Part shown: positions 32,119 through 40,452 of the stretch, in pieces
Position numbering within the stretch: the stretch's first letter is position 1
Layout: each line of letters opens with the position of its first letter
Assembly: GCF_037963835.1 (NCBI RefSeq)
Contig: NZ_CP150145.1
Location: forward strand, 4,836,001-4,900,000
Length of the DNA stretch: 64,000 nt
Source: Paenibacillus sp. FSL H8-0332
GTDB taxonomy: Bacteria > Bacillota > Bacilli > Paenibacillales > Paenibacillaceae
Reading direction: 5' to 3'
Made by a program: the position numbers and the translations under genes
Notes under the pieces: generated by a model
The model's database searches: none
Told to the model about the DNA's origin: nothing
What the model saw: only the letters and a program-made list of their open reading frames with translations

Positions 32119-34902
32119 TCAGCGCAGCCGGATGCCAACCGTTGTAATCTCATGCCCGCCAAGCGGAAGCTTAAGCGAGGCGTTTCCTTCAGGCTGAAGC
32201 TCCTCACCTTCTGCTTCCAGTATATTCGAAGTATAGAAGGCAGCGGCCGGCAGCGCGGATTCCAGCTCCAGCTCACAAGGTTCAGCGGTCAGGTTGAACC
32301 AGCGGAGCAGCACATCGCCGCGCTCTTTGTTCAGCTTCATAGAGGAGAACGCAGCAGTCCCGCCACTCCAGTGGACAGCCGAATATACGGCGGGAATTGA
32401 CCCTGCATGAACCTCTGCCTGCGCACAGGTCCACGGAATCTGGAACTGGTAGGCAGCAGCAGCGGCACCGGAGGTTACGGCATCCCCGCTATGCGGCAGG
32501 AGCAGCAGATCTGCTGTTTGTTCTCCCAGGCACTGGGCTTCAGGCGTAGGGAACCAGCCCCAGTCACCCATCTCACCGACACTGCGGAGCAGCGTCACGG
32601 CGATCGTATTGCGGCCATCCCGCAGAATCTCGTATTCATGTAATCCGAGGTTAGCGACCGTCAGGCCTACGTTCTCCCCGGCAACATCCACGAAGCACTG
32701 CTGATGCTGCGCATTGCTAGGATTCTGCCATTCCGGCGCCGGCTCGTTCGGACGCTCCGCCAGCTCGAACATCGAATCTACGCGGTGTGAGACTGCGGCC
32801 AGATCCGCAGGGAAAAGCATCCGCAGACGGTGGTCCTTAGCCGCATTATCGATGAAGCTCTTCACTTCCAGCCCTTTGCCGTTGCGTTCCAGTCTTAAGA
32901 CGGTCCGCAGCTTCAAGGTTACCGTGGCGGCAGCGCGCTGCGCCAGCCGCTCCGGGTAATAGACCAGCGCCCGCTGCTCTTCTTCCAGCAGGGCATCGGC
33001 CGAAGCCGGAATCTCCCATTCACGGGCGATTTCGATGGAAGCCCGGTATGGCGTATCTTCAATAACAGCGATATCTGCGTTAAGGCCGAGAGTCGTCAGC
33101 GGTACTTCGCCCGCAGGCTGTCTGTACATATATTCGTTCCCGATGTCACCTGTGTTCTCATAGACACCAAGGTCACGGTAGATCTTGCCGCTCGGCTTAT
33201 GCTCCAGTGTGAAGGAGCCGTCAGCCATAACCTCTACCCGCAGCGTATCGTTCTCCAGCACGCGCGCGCCGTGAACCAGCGAAGCCGGAACGGAAGCCAT
33301 AGCTTCCAGGTTCGCCGCCGGAGCGCTTCCGGCAACATCAGCGGCGTTCGCTCCAAGAGGGCGAACCCAGGCATAGGTGCGTAGCCCTAAGGCAGGCACA
33401 GCCGCCGCCTCGAAGGTCAGCCGCACCTTGCGGCAGCTATAAGGCTGGCGGAATCGGTCATCTGGCAGATCATAGCCGAAGGACAAGCCGAGATCCTCAA
33501 CCGTACAAGGAATCGGCTGGCCTTGTTCATCGACCAGGACCCGTCCGTCCAGCTCAACAGCCTTCATCCGCCGGGCATTCTCATCCAGCGGCAGACCGTC
33601 ACGCAGATACTGGCGGGCTGCATCCAGCTCCACGGTCACGGTACCGGTGCGGCTCCAGCCGCTGGTATTCGTTACAATGAGCGGAAGTGCCTCTTCGCCG
33701 TAAGCGGCGAAGCCGGAGGTGTCCACCGCTGCGGTGATGGCCTGCATACTGCCTTCCACAATACCTTCGGCCGTGTGATAGCTTTTGTCGAAGCGGGTAA
33801 CCATCTCGCGGTGCACCTCATCCACGCTGCAGCCGCAGATGGAATCATGCGGATGGTTCTGTAGCAGCGTCTTCCACGCATAATCCAGCAGATGATGCGG
33901 ATACTCCCCGCCGTGCAGTCCCGCGATAACGGCCAACGGCTCGGCCACCTTCTCCAGCATGGCCTGGCCGCGTTGGTTGAGCTGCTTCAGATATACCCGG
34001 GCGGAAGCGGTATTGACCAGCGTGCCCCAGCCGTCCGTGCGCTGGCTCCGCAGCTCGCCCTTCACCGTGGACAGGCTGCGTCCAGCCAGCGAAGCTTCCA
34101 CAGCCCGGATGTAGTCCGGGAAGTTGGAATGAACGAAGTTGACCTCCGGGTGCAGCTTCTCCGCCATGCGGATGGCCTCCGGCAGGTCGGTCTGCAGCGG
34201 CTGGTGATCACAGCCGTTCATGAACAGCAGCTGATCGGTCGCCGCATACTGCCGGGCATCGCCCAGCTTGCGCTCCCAGAAGCGGCGTGCTTCCTCTTCA
34301 TCCACGGGAACCTCATTCCCGTTGGAATACCAGTTGGCGAACAGGATGCCCAGCACCTGCGAGCCGTCCGGCCCTTCCCAGACCAGCTCCGAGAACGAGG
34401 ATTCATAGCCGTCATCGGAGACCATATTGTTGAAGCCCGTAGGCTTCACTCCGCGCCCGAAGAAGGCGTTAGTGATGCCAGCCTGCTGCATAAGCTGCGG
34501 AATCTGTCCGGTCAGGCCGAAGGTGTCCGGGAAATAACCGATTTTGGACACTTCCCCATAGACTGCCGCGTCCTGATGTCCTAGCTGTAAGTTACGTACA
34601 TTGGCTTCCGGGCTGGTGAGATAAGCATCCTGCAGAATGTACCAAGGTCCGATAAATATCCGGCCCTCACGGATCTGCCGTACCAGCCGCTCCCGGTTCT
34701 CCGGGCGGACCTGGAGATAATCCTCGATGATAATTGTCTGGCCGTCGAAGAAAAAGCTGCGGAAGTCCGGGTTCTGCTCCAGCGTGTCCAGCAAAGTGTC
34801 CACCAGCTCAATCAGCCGGATGTGATGGCGTTCATAAGGCAAATACCATTCCCGGTCCCAGTGCGTATGCGAGATAATATGTGCCGTCTGTTGTTTGGTC
34901 AT
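32119..34902 (-). CDS. GH38 alpha-mannosidase, MngB-like
   Basis: This 927-residue cytoplasmic alpha-mannosidase starts MTKQQTAHIISHTHWDREWY, with the HTHWD zinc ligands near residues 12-16. The nucleophile D126 lies in YFPDTFGLTGQIPQ, and a helical three-bundle and large beta domain follow. The pattern resembles MngB-type enzymes, which cleave alpha-mannosyl-glycerate or short alpha-mannosides. Here, beside GH125 and GH130, N-glycan mannose removal is more likely (inference). It lies 6 nt below the GH130 stop, so it is translationally linked. The linkage preference relative to the other GH38 cannot be told by eye. Confidence 0.93.
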   Translation of the reverse strand: MTKQQTAHIISHTHWDREWYLPYERHHIRLIELVDTLLDTLEQNPDFRSFFFDGQTIIIEDYLQVRPENRERLVRQIREGRIFIGPWYILQDAYLTSPEANVRNLQLGHQDAAVYGEVSKIGYFPDTFGLTGQIPQLMQQAGITNAFFGRGVKPTGFNNMVSDDGYESSFSELVWEGPDGSQVLGILFANWYSNGNEVPVDEEEARRFWERKLGDARQYAATDQLLFMNGCDHQPLQTDLPEAIRMAEKLHPEVNFVHSNFPDYIRAVEASLAGRSLSTVKGELRSQRTDGWGTLVNTASARVYLKQLNQRGQAMLEKVAEPLAVIAGLHGGEYPHHLLDYAWKTLLQNHPHDSICGCSVDEVHREMVTRFDKSYHTAEGIVEGSMQAITAAVDTSGFAAYGEEALPLIVTNTSGWSRTGTVTVELDAARQYLRDGLPLDENARRMKAVELDGRVLVDEQGQPIPCTVEDLGLSFGYDLPDDRFRQPYSCRKVRLTFEAAAVPALGLRTYAWVRPLGANAADVAGSAPAANLEAMASVPASLVHGARVLENDTLRVEVMADGSFTLEHKPSGKIYRDLGVYENTGDIGNEYMYRQPAGEVPLTTLGLNADIAVIEDTPYRASIEIAREWEIPASADALLEEEQRALVYYPERLAQRAAATVTLKLRTVLRLERNGKGLEVKSFIDNAAKDHRLRMLFPADLAAVSHRVDSMFELAERPNEPAPEWQNPSNAQHQQCFVDVAGENVGLTVANLGLHEYEILRDGRNTIAVTLLRSVGEMGDWGWFPTPEAQCLGEQTADLLLLPHSGDAVTSGAAAAAYQFQIPWTCAQAEVHAGSIPAVYSAVHWSGGTAAFSSMKLNKERGDVLLRWFNLTAEPCELELESALPAAAFYTSNILEAEGEELQPEGNASLKLPLGGHEITTVGIRLR

Positions 34903-34908
34903 AACCTG

Positions 34909-35907
34909 TTACCCCTCAATCTCCAGCGGATATTCATCCATATAGCTGATCAGCTCATCCACAGTCGTGAACGCCAGTCCTGTTACGGTATCCGCACAGC
35001 CGTAATAGATGGCAATCCGCCCGGTAGCCGCATCAGTCAATGCCGCGCAAGGGAATGTTACATTTGGCACATCGCCTACACACTCATACAGCTCTTCCGG
35101 GCCGAGAATGTAGTTGCGCGAACGGGCCTTCACCTTCCAAGGCTGATCCAGATCCAGCAGCGCGACACCCATGCGGTATACGAATCCGTTACAGGTGTTG
35201 ATAACGCCGTGATAGATCAGCAGCCAGCCCTTGTCAGTTTCAATCGGAATCGGACCGGGGCCAATCTTCTTGGACTGCCATGCCGAAGCATCACCATCCA
35301 CCGTACCCATCACATAGCGGTGCTTGCCCCAGAAGGTAAGGTCAGGACTCTCACTGTAAAAAATATCGCCAAACGGCGTATGCCCGGTATCACTCGGACG
35401 GCTGAGCATGGCATAATTGCCGCCGATTTTACGCGGGAGCAGCACTCCGTTGCGGTTATACGGCAGGAAGGCATTTTCCAGCTGGTGGAAGGTTTTGAAA
35501 TCGAATGTGTACGCTAGTCCAATCGTTGGGCCGTGATAGCCATTGCACCAGGATACATAATATCGGTCGTCAATCTTGCAGACGCGTGGATCATAGCGGT
35601 ACTCGCGCTTGATGATCTCTTCATCGCCCTCGAATACGATAGGCTCATGATTGATGTTCCAGTTCACGCCGTCTTCACTAAATCCCGCAAAGATATCCAT
35701 GCTGACCGACCGCGAATCACAGCGGAACACCCCTGCAAAGCCGCCCTCAAAAGGAATGACCGCCGAGTTAAACACACTGTTCGAGTTCGGAATGGCGTTG
35801 CGCGGAATGATCGGGTTAGCGGAATATCTCCATACCGGGGAATTCGTGCCTTCAGGCTTCTCCTGCCAAGGAATGTTCGGTAGTGCTTCTCCAATAATTG
35901 TACTCAT
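34909..35907 (-). CDS. GH130 beta-mannoside phosphorylase
   Basis: This 332-residue five-bladed beta-propeller enzyme carries RYSANPIIPRNAIPNSNSVF, NSAVIPFEGGFAGVFRCD, YDPRVCKIDDRYYVSWCNGY and IPIETDKGWLLIYHGV, all GH130 hallmarks. The Asp in YDPRV is the proton donor position. Family members phosphorolyse beta-1,4-mannosides to mannose-1-phosphate. In an N-glycan setting the expected substrate is Man-beta-1,4-GlcNAc, the core disaccharide left after GH85 and alpha-mannosidase action. The start is ATG 35907 with AAAGGAGA 8 nt upstream. It lies between GH125 and GH38 genes. Mannooligosaccharide phosphorylase is the alternative. Confidence 0.9.
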   Translation of the reverse strand: MSTIIGEALPNIPWQEKPEGTNSPVWRYSANPIIPRNAIPNSNSVFNSAVIPFEGGFAGVFRCDSRSVSMDIFAGFSEDGVNWNINHEPIVFEGDEEIIKREYRYDPRVCKIDDRYYVSWCNGYHGPTIGLAYTFDFKTFHQLENAFLPYNRNGVLLPRKIGGNYAMLSRPSDTGHTPFGDIFYSESPDLTFWGKHRYVMGTVDGDASAWQSKKIGPGPIPIETDKGWLLIYHGVINTCNGFVYRMGVALLDLDQPWKVKARSRNYILGPEELYECVGDVPNVTFPCAALTDAATGRIAIYYGCADTVTGLAFTTVDELISYMDEYPLEIEG

Positions 35908-35945
35908 GATCAGGTCTCCTTTATCTGTGAAAAAGTATGTTTGTC

Positions 35946-37265
35946 TTAGAGAATATCTTCCTTCAGCGCCCGCAAAATAAGCTGCGAGAACAAGCTGTTC
36001 GACCAGGCGAACCACTTGCGGGTGAACACGGACGGATCGTCGGCGTGGAAGCCTTCATGCATATAGCCGGTATCGGCATCGGTCGCTTCCAGCATAGCAA
36101 TCACCGCCAGCCGCTCTTCCTTGCTGTCTGCCGTGATGCCTTGCATCGACAGCGCCATATGCCAGATGTAGCCCGCAGGGGTATGAGGACTGCCGATTCC
36201 CTTGGCGGCCTTGCCCTCGAAGTAGAACGGATTCTCGCTGCTCAGCGCGAACCGTCTCGTATTCTGGTAGACCGGATCGTCATTGTTCAAATAACCCAGG
36301 TACGGAATGGACATCAGACCCGGCGTTCCGGCGTCATCCATCAGGCTGTAATTGCCATACCCGTCTGTCTCGTAGGCGTAGATCGGTCCGAATTCAGGAT
36401 GGCGGTAGGTGCCGTACAGCTTGATGCCGTGATCGACCTCCTGCTCCAGTTCCTTCAGCTCAGCCAGGAAATTCAGGTCCCGGAAGACCCACTCGGCAAA
36501 ATCCTGCATCTGCCGCAGCGCCACCACGGCGAACATGTTCCCCGGAATGTTGTAATGGAAGTCGCAGGCGTCATCACTGGAGCGGAAGCCGGACCAGATC
36601 ATGCCGGTGTAATTCACAGGCATTCCCAGGCCGCCGTTACGGATGGAATCCTCCATAATCCCGTTATTCCGCGTGAAGCGGTACGGGGACTCTTCGGCAT
36701 GATGCTGCTCGCGCTTGAACAGGTCGGTGATGACGCGGAGCATTTTTTTGAAATCAGAGGTGAAGAAATCGGTCTGCTTCGTCTCTTCCCAGTAAGCATG
36801 GGCCAGCCGGATCACGAAGCACAGCGAGTCGATCTCGAATTTGCGCTCCCACACCCAAGGCGACATCTCCGTTACATCGGCGGCATTCCAGTGCCAGTCA
36901 TTGGCCGATTCATTGAACGCGTTGGCGTAAGGATCGATCAGCACGTACTCCGTATGGCGCTTGATCAGCCCGCCGATAATCCGCTGCAGGTCAGCATCTT
37001 CCGCGGCAAAAGGCACATAATGAATGACCTGCTCCACCGAATCGCGCAGCCAGCAGGCGGGGATGTCCCCCGTAATGACAAAGGTGGTTCCGTCATCAAG
37101 CAGCTTGGTAGTGGTCTCCAGTGTATTCGGGAAGCAGTTGCGGAACAGGCGCTGCAGCTTAGGCCGGTGGGCCAGCTTCGCTTCGGCGTCGGCCAGCACG
37201 GCCTGAATGGATGACGGCAGCGTAAGCTCCGGCATCTCGATGCGGGGAAGTCTGAATTGTTCCAA
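35946..37265 (-). CDS. GH125 exo-alpha-1,6-mannosidase
   Basis: This 439-residue protein is a metal-independent (alpha/alpha)6-barrel mannosidase. Recognisable stretches are FITGDIPACWLRDSVEQV-like (seen as FVITGDIPACWLRDSVEQVI), YANAFNESANDWHWNAADVT, and MHEGFHADDPSVFTRKWFAW. Family enzymes from pneumococcus and Clostridium remove alpha-1,6-mannose, including the core branch of N-glycans. No signal peptide is present. It lies 20 nt below the long GH38 gene and 38 nt above the GH130 gene, in the same transcript. Confidence 0.93.
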   Translation of the reverse strand: MEQFRLPRIEMPELTLPSSIQAVLADAEAKLAHRPKLQRLFRNCFPNTLETTTKLLDDGTTFVITGDIPACWLRDSVEQVIHYVPFAAEDADLQRIIGGLIKRHTEYVLIDPYANAFNESANDWHWNAADVTEMSPWVWERKFEIDSLCFVIRLAHAYWEETKQTDFFTSDFKKMLRVITDLFKREQHHAEESPYRFTRNNGIMEDSIRNGGLGMPVNYTGMIWSGFRSSDDACDFHYNIPGNMFAVVALRQMQDFAEWVFRDLNFLAELKELEQEVDHGIKLYGTYRHPEFGPIYAYETDGYGNYSLMDDAGTPGLMSIPYLGYLNNDDPVYQNTRRFALSSENPFYFEGKAAKGIGSPHTPAGYIWHMALSMQGITADSKEERLAVIAMLEATDADTGYMHEGFHADDPSVFTRKWFAWSNSLFSQLILRALKEDIL

Positions 37266-37285
37266 GGTAGTAGTCTCCTTCTCGC

Positions 37286-40200
37286 TTAATCTATAGTAGG
37301 ATGAATAATCTTAATCGTCTTAATCTCGAACGGATGGAAGGCCAGCGTCAGCATGCCGTCTTCATCCGGCAGCAGCTCGGTCTCTTCCTCCAGCGCATTG
37401 GACAGATAGATAGCCGAGTGCGGCAGCGGCCAGCTGATCCGCACGGTCTCGCGTCCACCGGCTGATTCATACAGCCGGAGGATGCTGCCGCTTCCGTCTT
37501 CCGCCAGCTTGACGGTATCCAGCACTACCTGCTTCCCTTCGTAGGAAAGGAAAGAACCAGTGGACGGATGTTGGCCTTTACTTGCCTCACAGGCTACAGC
37601 ATACGAAGCATGGTTCAGCTCAGCGGCTTTGCGCTGGGTATGCGCCGAACGCCAGTCTCCGGTATGCGGGTAGAGCGAATAGGTGAATTCATGCTCTCCC
37701 TGATCGGCCGAATGATCCGGCCAGCGCGGTGCGCGCAGCAGAGACAGACGGATGGTGCTGCCCTGCGTGTCGTAACCGTATTTGCAGTCGTTCAGCAGGC
37801 TGACGCCATAGTCATGCTCCGACACATCAGCATACCGGTGCCCGCAGACCTCATACTGCGCCTGCTCCCAGCTCGTGTTGCGGTGCGTGGTCCGCTCCAG
37901 TGCGCCGAACGGAATCTCATAAGTAGCCTTGCTGGTCACTACATCAATCGGGAAGCCAACCTTCAGCAGCTTGTGGGCTTCGTGCCACTGGACCTTTGTC
38001 TTGAAGTCGATCCGCTTGTCGGTGTGGTACAGGATCAGCTCCTGGTGTATTTCCGATTGGCCTAGACTCCAGCGGAAGCTCAGCACATCGCAGACCGGAC
38101 CTGCGGACATGAGCCGCTTCTCCAGCAGAACTGCTGCTCCGGCAGGCTGCTCCTCATAACGGCTGTCGATATCCCAGGCATCCCATAGAATCGGACGGTC
38201 ATGGAAGAAATGCAGCCGGTTCAGCGCTTCGCCGGACTTCACAATCTCACGCCCGGCTTCCTTGTCGTACAGGCTGATAATCTCGCCCAGCTCATTGAAC
38301 TGGAGCCGGTAGTAGCCGGTCTCCCAGCGATCATCGAACGTAGCGGAGTCCGCCGCAGAAATTGAGTTATTGCCTGCATCCGATGCGTCCGCACCCTGCT
38401 GCTCCTCTTCCCGCAGCCATACGGTTGCATACCCGAATGCCGGAACCTCCGGCACCCGCACACGCAGCACCATTTGCTTTCCTTCTGTAGTCATCTCTGC
38501 CGGAAGCTGTGTTCCGTTCCCGTCATATATAGCCGGAGCGGTTAGCGCTGCTCCAGGAGCAAAAGCAAGCTCGGCCACCATATCCCGGGTCCAGCCCAAG
38601 CCGTTAAGGATGACATAAGGCTGTCCCTCTCCACGGGTATCAATATCCGATACGGCTGCCTCCATGACGGACTTCAGGCTGCCCTCCCCAAGGGCGAAGA
38701 TGTTCTTGTATTCCTTATCCGAAGTCTCATAGACCTCGGGAATCGACGAGCCGGGGATTATATCATGGAACTGGTTCAGAAGAATCAGCTTCCAGCCTTC
38801 ATGCAGGGCCTCGCCTACCTCTTCCCGCCGCTGCGGGGTCAGCTGGTGTCCAGTCAGAGTCTGCCATAGCTCCGCTTCCCGGTACAAAATTTCAGCCTTG
38901 CGGTTATTGCGCTTGTTCCGTGCATGGGTCGTATAGGTTCCCCGGTGCAGCTCCAGATAGAGATCGCCCTGCCAGACCGGCAGCTCCGGTGCTGCCTGCT
39001 CGATGCCGGCGAAGAAATCTGCCGCCGTGCTGTAGCCGGAGGCAGGCTGACCGACCATCAGCTCCGAGCGCGACAGGTATTCAAGCATCTCCCGCGTCAC
39101 GCCGCCGCCGCCGTCTCCGTGTCCGTAGAGCAGCATCTGTTCGCTGTGAACGGCTTTTTCACGATAGGACTGCCAGTGCTCGTGGATATCCTTCGGCAGC
39201 GTATTCTCATTCACGCCATGGTTCATATAAGATAATAGCGCTGTCCCGTCGATGCCGACCCAGTGGAACAGATCATACGGGAACAGGTTGGTGTCATTCC
39301 AGCCGAGCTTCGTGGTCATGAAGTAACGGACCTTGCCGTGCTTCAGGATCTGCGGCAGGGAAGCGCAATAGCCGAAGGTGTCCGGCAGCCATTCAATCTC
39401 GGATTGCTGTCCGAACTCCTCCTGGTAGAAGCGCTGCCCGTACAGCATCTGCCGCATCAGGGATTCCCCGCTCGGAATATTCAGATCCGGCTCGACCCAC
39501 ATGCCGCCGACCAGCTCCCAGCGGCCTTCCTGAATCCGCGCCTTCACCTTCGCGTACAGCTCGGGATCATTGTCCTTCAGATAAGCGAATAGCTGCGGCT
39601 GGCTCTGGGCATAGCGGTATTCCGGGTACTCCTCCATCAGGGCATGTACCGTAGAGAAGGTCCGGCTGGTCTTCCGCACCGTCTCCCGGGTAGGCCATAA
39701 CCAGGCGATGTCGATATGCGACTGCCCGATCATATGAATGAAGCCTTCGCTGTTGCCGCCGATGGCCTTTACTTTTGCCGCCAACTCCTGCTCAATCGCC
39801 TGTATTCCACTGCTGTCCACCGCGCCTGCCGGTCCCAAATTCACATAAGCATCCATCGCCTGATGCAGCGCCTCCAGCATGCGGACGCGCCGGAAGTCCT
39901 GCTCCGGCAACAGCAGCATTGAATCCCGGATGACGGTCACGGTGTACATCAGCGACTGTACAGGCAGGTTCACTCTGACAAGCGCTGCGGTGATCGACCG
40001 GACTGGCGGCTGAATGACCGCCTGCTTATTGAGCGGATCATCCGGCTCAGGGATCGGATCATAGAGCTCAATCTCAATCTCAGGGTGTCTGCCGCCCGTC
40101 TCCGGGTTCAGCGTGGCATAGGTATGATTGCGGTCAATCCCCTGCTGCGAGGCTCCGTTCACACGCAGCAGCCCTTCGCCGCCGGAGTGGAAGATTAACC

Positions 40201-40450
40201 CGGTATCCGCATCGGTCCAATCCGCCGGGATATCCAGGGTCGTGCGGAAGTAATAGGTGGTGCCTTGCACGCTCGGAAACAATCCGAACGATTCACTGCC
40301 CGAATACGGCTGTGATTCGTCGTAGTGGCCAGGCTGCCGGTAGACGGTGGAGAAGACCTTCCAGTCATTAAGCACCCGGTATTCCAGCCACTGCGCTTGC
40401 GAACATTCCCGAATGAACCGGTTAATCCGTTCGATGTTTATCTGCTCCAT
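37286..40450 (-). CDS. GH38 alpha-mannosidase, long form (MAN2C1-like)
   Basis: This 1,054-residue enzyme has an N-terminal beta-sandwich of about 230 residues, then the GH38 barrel. The zinc motif is MIGQSHIDIAWLW and the nucleophile is D357 in WLPDTFGYCASLPQIL. The helical bundle includes HEGWKLILLNQFHDIIPGSS, and a large C-terminal beta domain follows. The architecture matches cytosolic MAN2C1-type and streptococcal GH38 enzymes that degrade free oligomannosides. No signal peptide is present. The stop is 20 nt before the GH125 start; the ATG is 2 nt after the GH3 stop, showing translational coupling. Confidence 0.94.
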   Translation of the reverse strand: MEQINIERINRFIRECSQAQWLEYRVLNDWKVFSTVYRQPGHYDESQPYSGSESFGLFPSVQGTTYYFRTTLDIPADWTDADTGLIFHSGGEGLLRVNGASQQGIDRNHTYATLNPETGGRHPEIEIELYDPIPEPDDPLNKQAVIQPPVRSITAALVRVNLPVQSLMYTVTVIRDSMLLLPEQDFRRVRMLEALHQAMDAYVNLGPAGAVDSSGIQAIEQELAAKVKAIGGNSEGFIHMIGQSHIDIAWLWPTRETVRKTSRTFSTVHALMEEYPEYRYAQSQPQLFAYLKDNDPELYAKVKARIQEGRWELVGGMWVEPDLNIPSGESLMRQMLYGQRFYQEEFGQQSEIEWLPDTFGYCASLPQILKHGKVRYFMTTKLGWNDTNLFPYDLFHWVGIDGTALLSYMNHGVNENTLPKDIHEHWQSYREKAVHSEQMLLYGHGDGGGGVTREMLEYLSRSELMVGQPASGYSTAADFFAGIEQAAPELPVWQGDLYLELHRGTYTTHARNKRNNRKAEILYREAELWQTLTGHQLTPQRREEVGEALHEGWKLILLNQFHDIIPGSSIPEVYETSDKEYKNIFALGEGSLKSVMEAAVSDIDTRGEGQPYVILNGLGWTRDMVAELAFAPGAALTAPAIYDGNGTQLPAEMTTEGKQMVLRVRVPEVPAFGYATVWLREEEQQGADASDAGNNSISAADSATFDDRWETGYYRLQFNELGEIISLYDKEAGREIVKSGEALNRLHFFHDRPILWDAWDIDSRYEEQPAGAAVLLEKRLMSAGPVCDVLSFRWSLGQSEIHQELILYHTDKRIDFKTKVQWHEAHKLLKVGFPIDVVTSKATYEIPFGALERTTHRNTSWEQAQYEVCGHRYADVSEHDYGVSLLNDCKYGYDTQGSTIRLSLLRAPRWPDHSADQGEHEFTYSLYPHTGDWRSAHTQRKAAELNHASYAVACEASKGQHPSTGSFLSYEGKQVVLDTVKLAEDGSGSILRLYESAGGRETVRISWPLPHSAIYLSNALEEETELLPDEDGMLTLAFHPFEIKTIKIIHPTID

Positions 40451-40452
40451 CT

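Noticed and set aside
35937..37214. 425-residue plus-strand frame
   Set aside because: Antisense to the GH125 gene, which has intact family motifs; the mirror frame has none.
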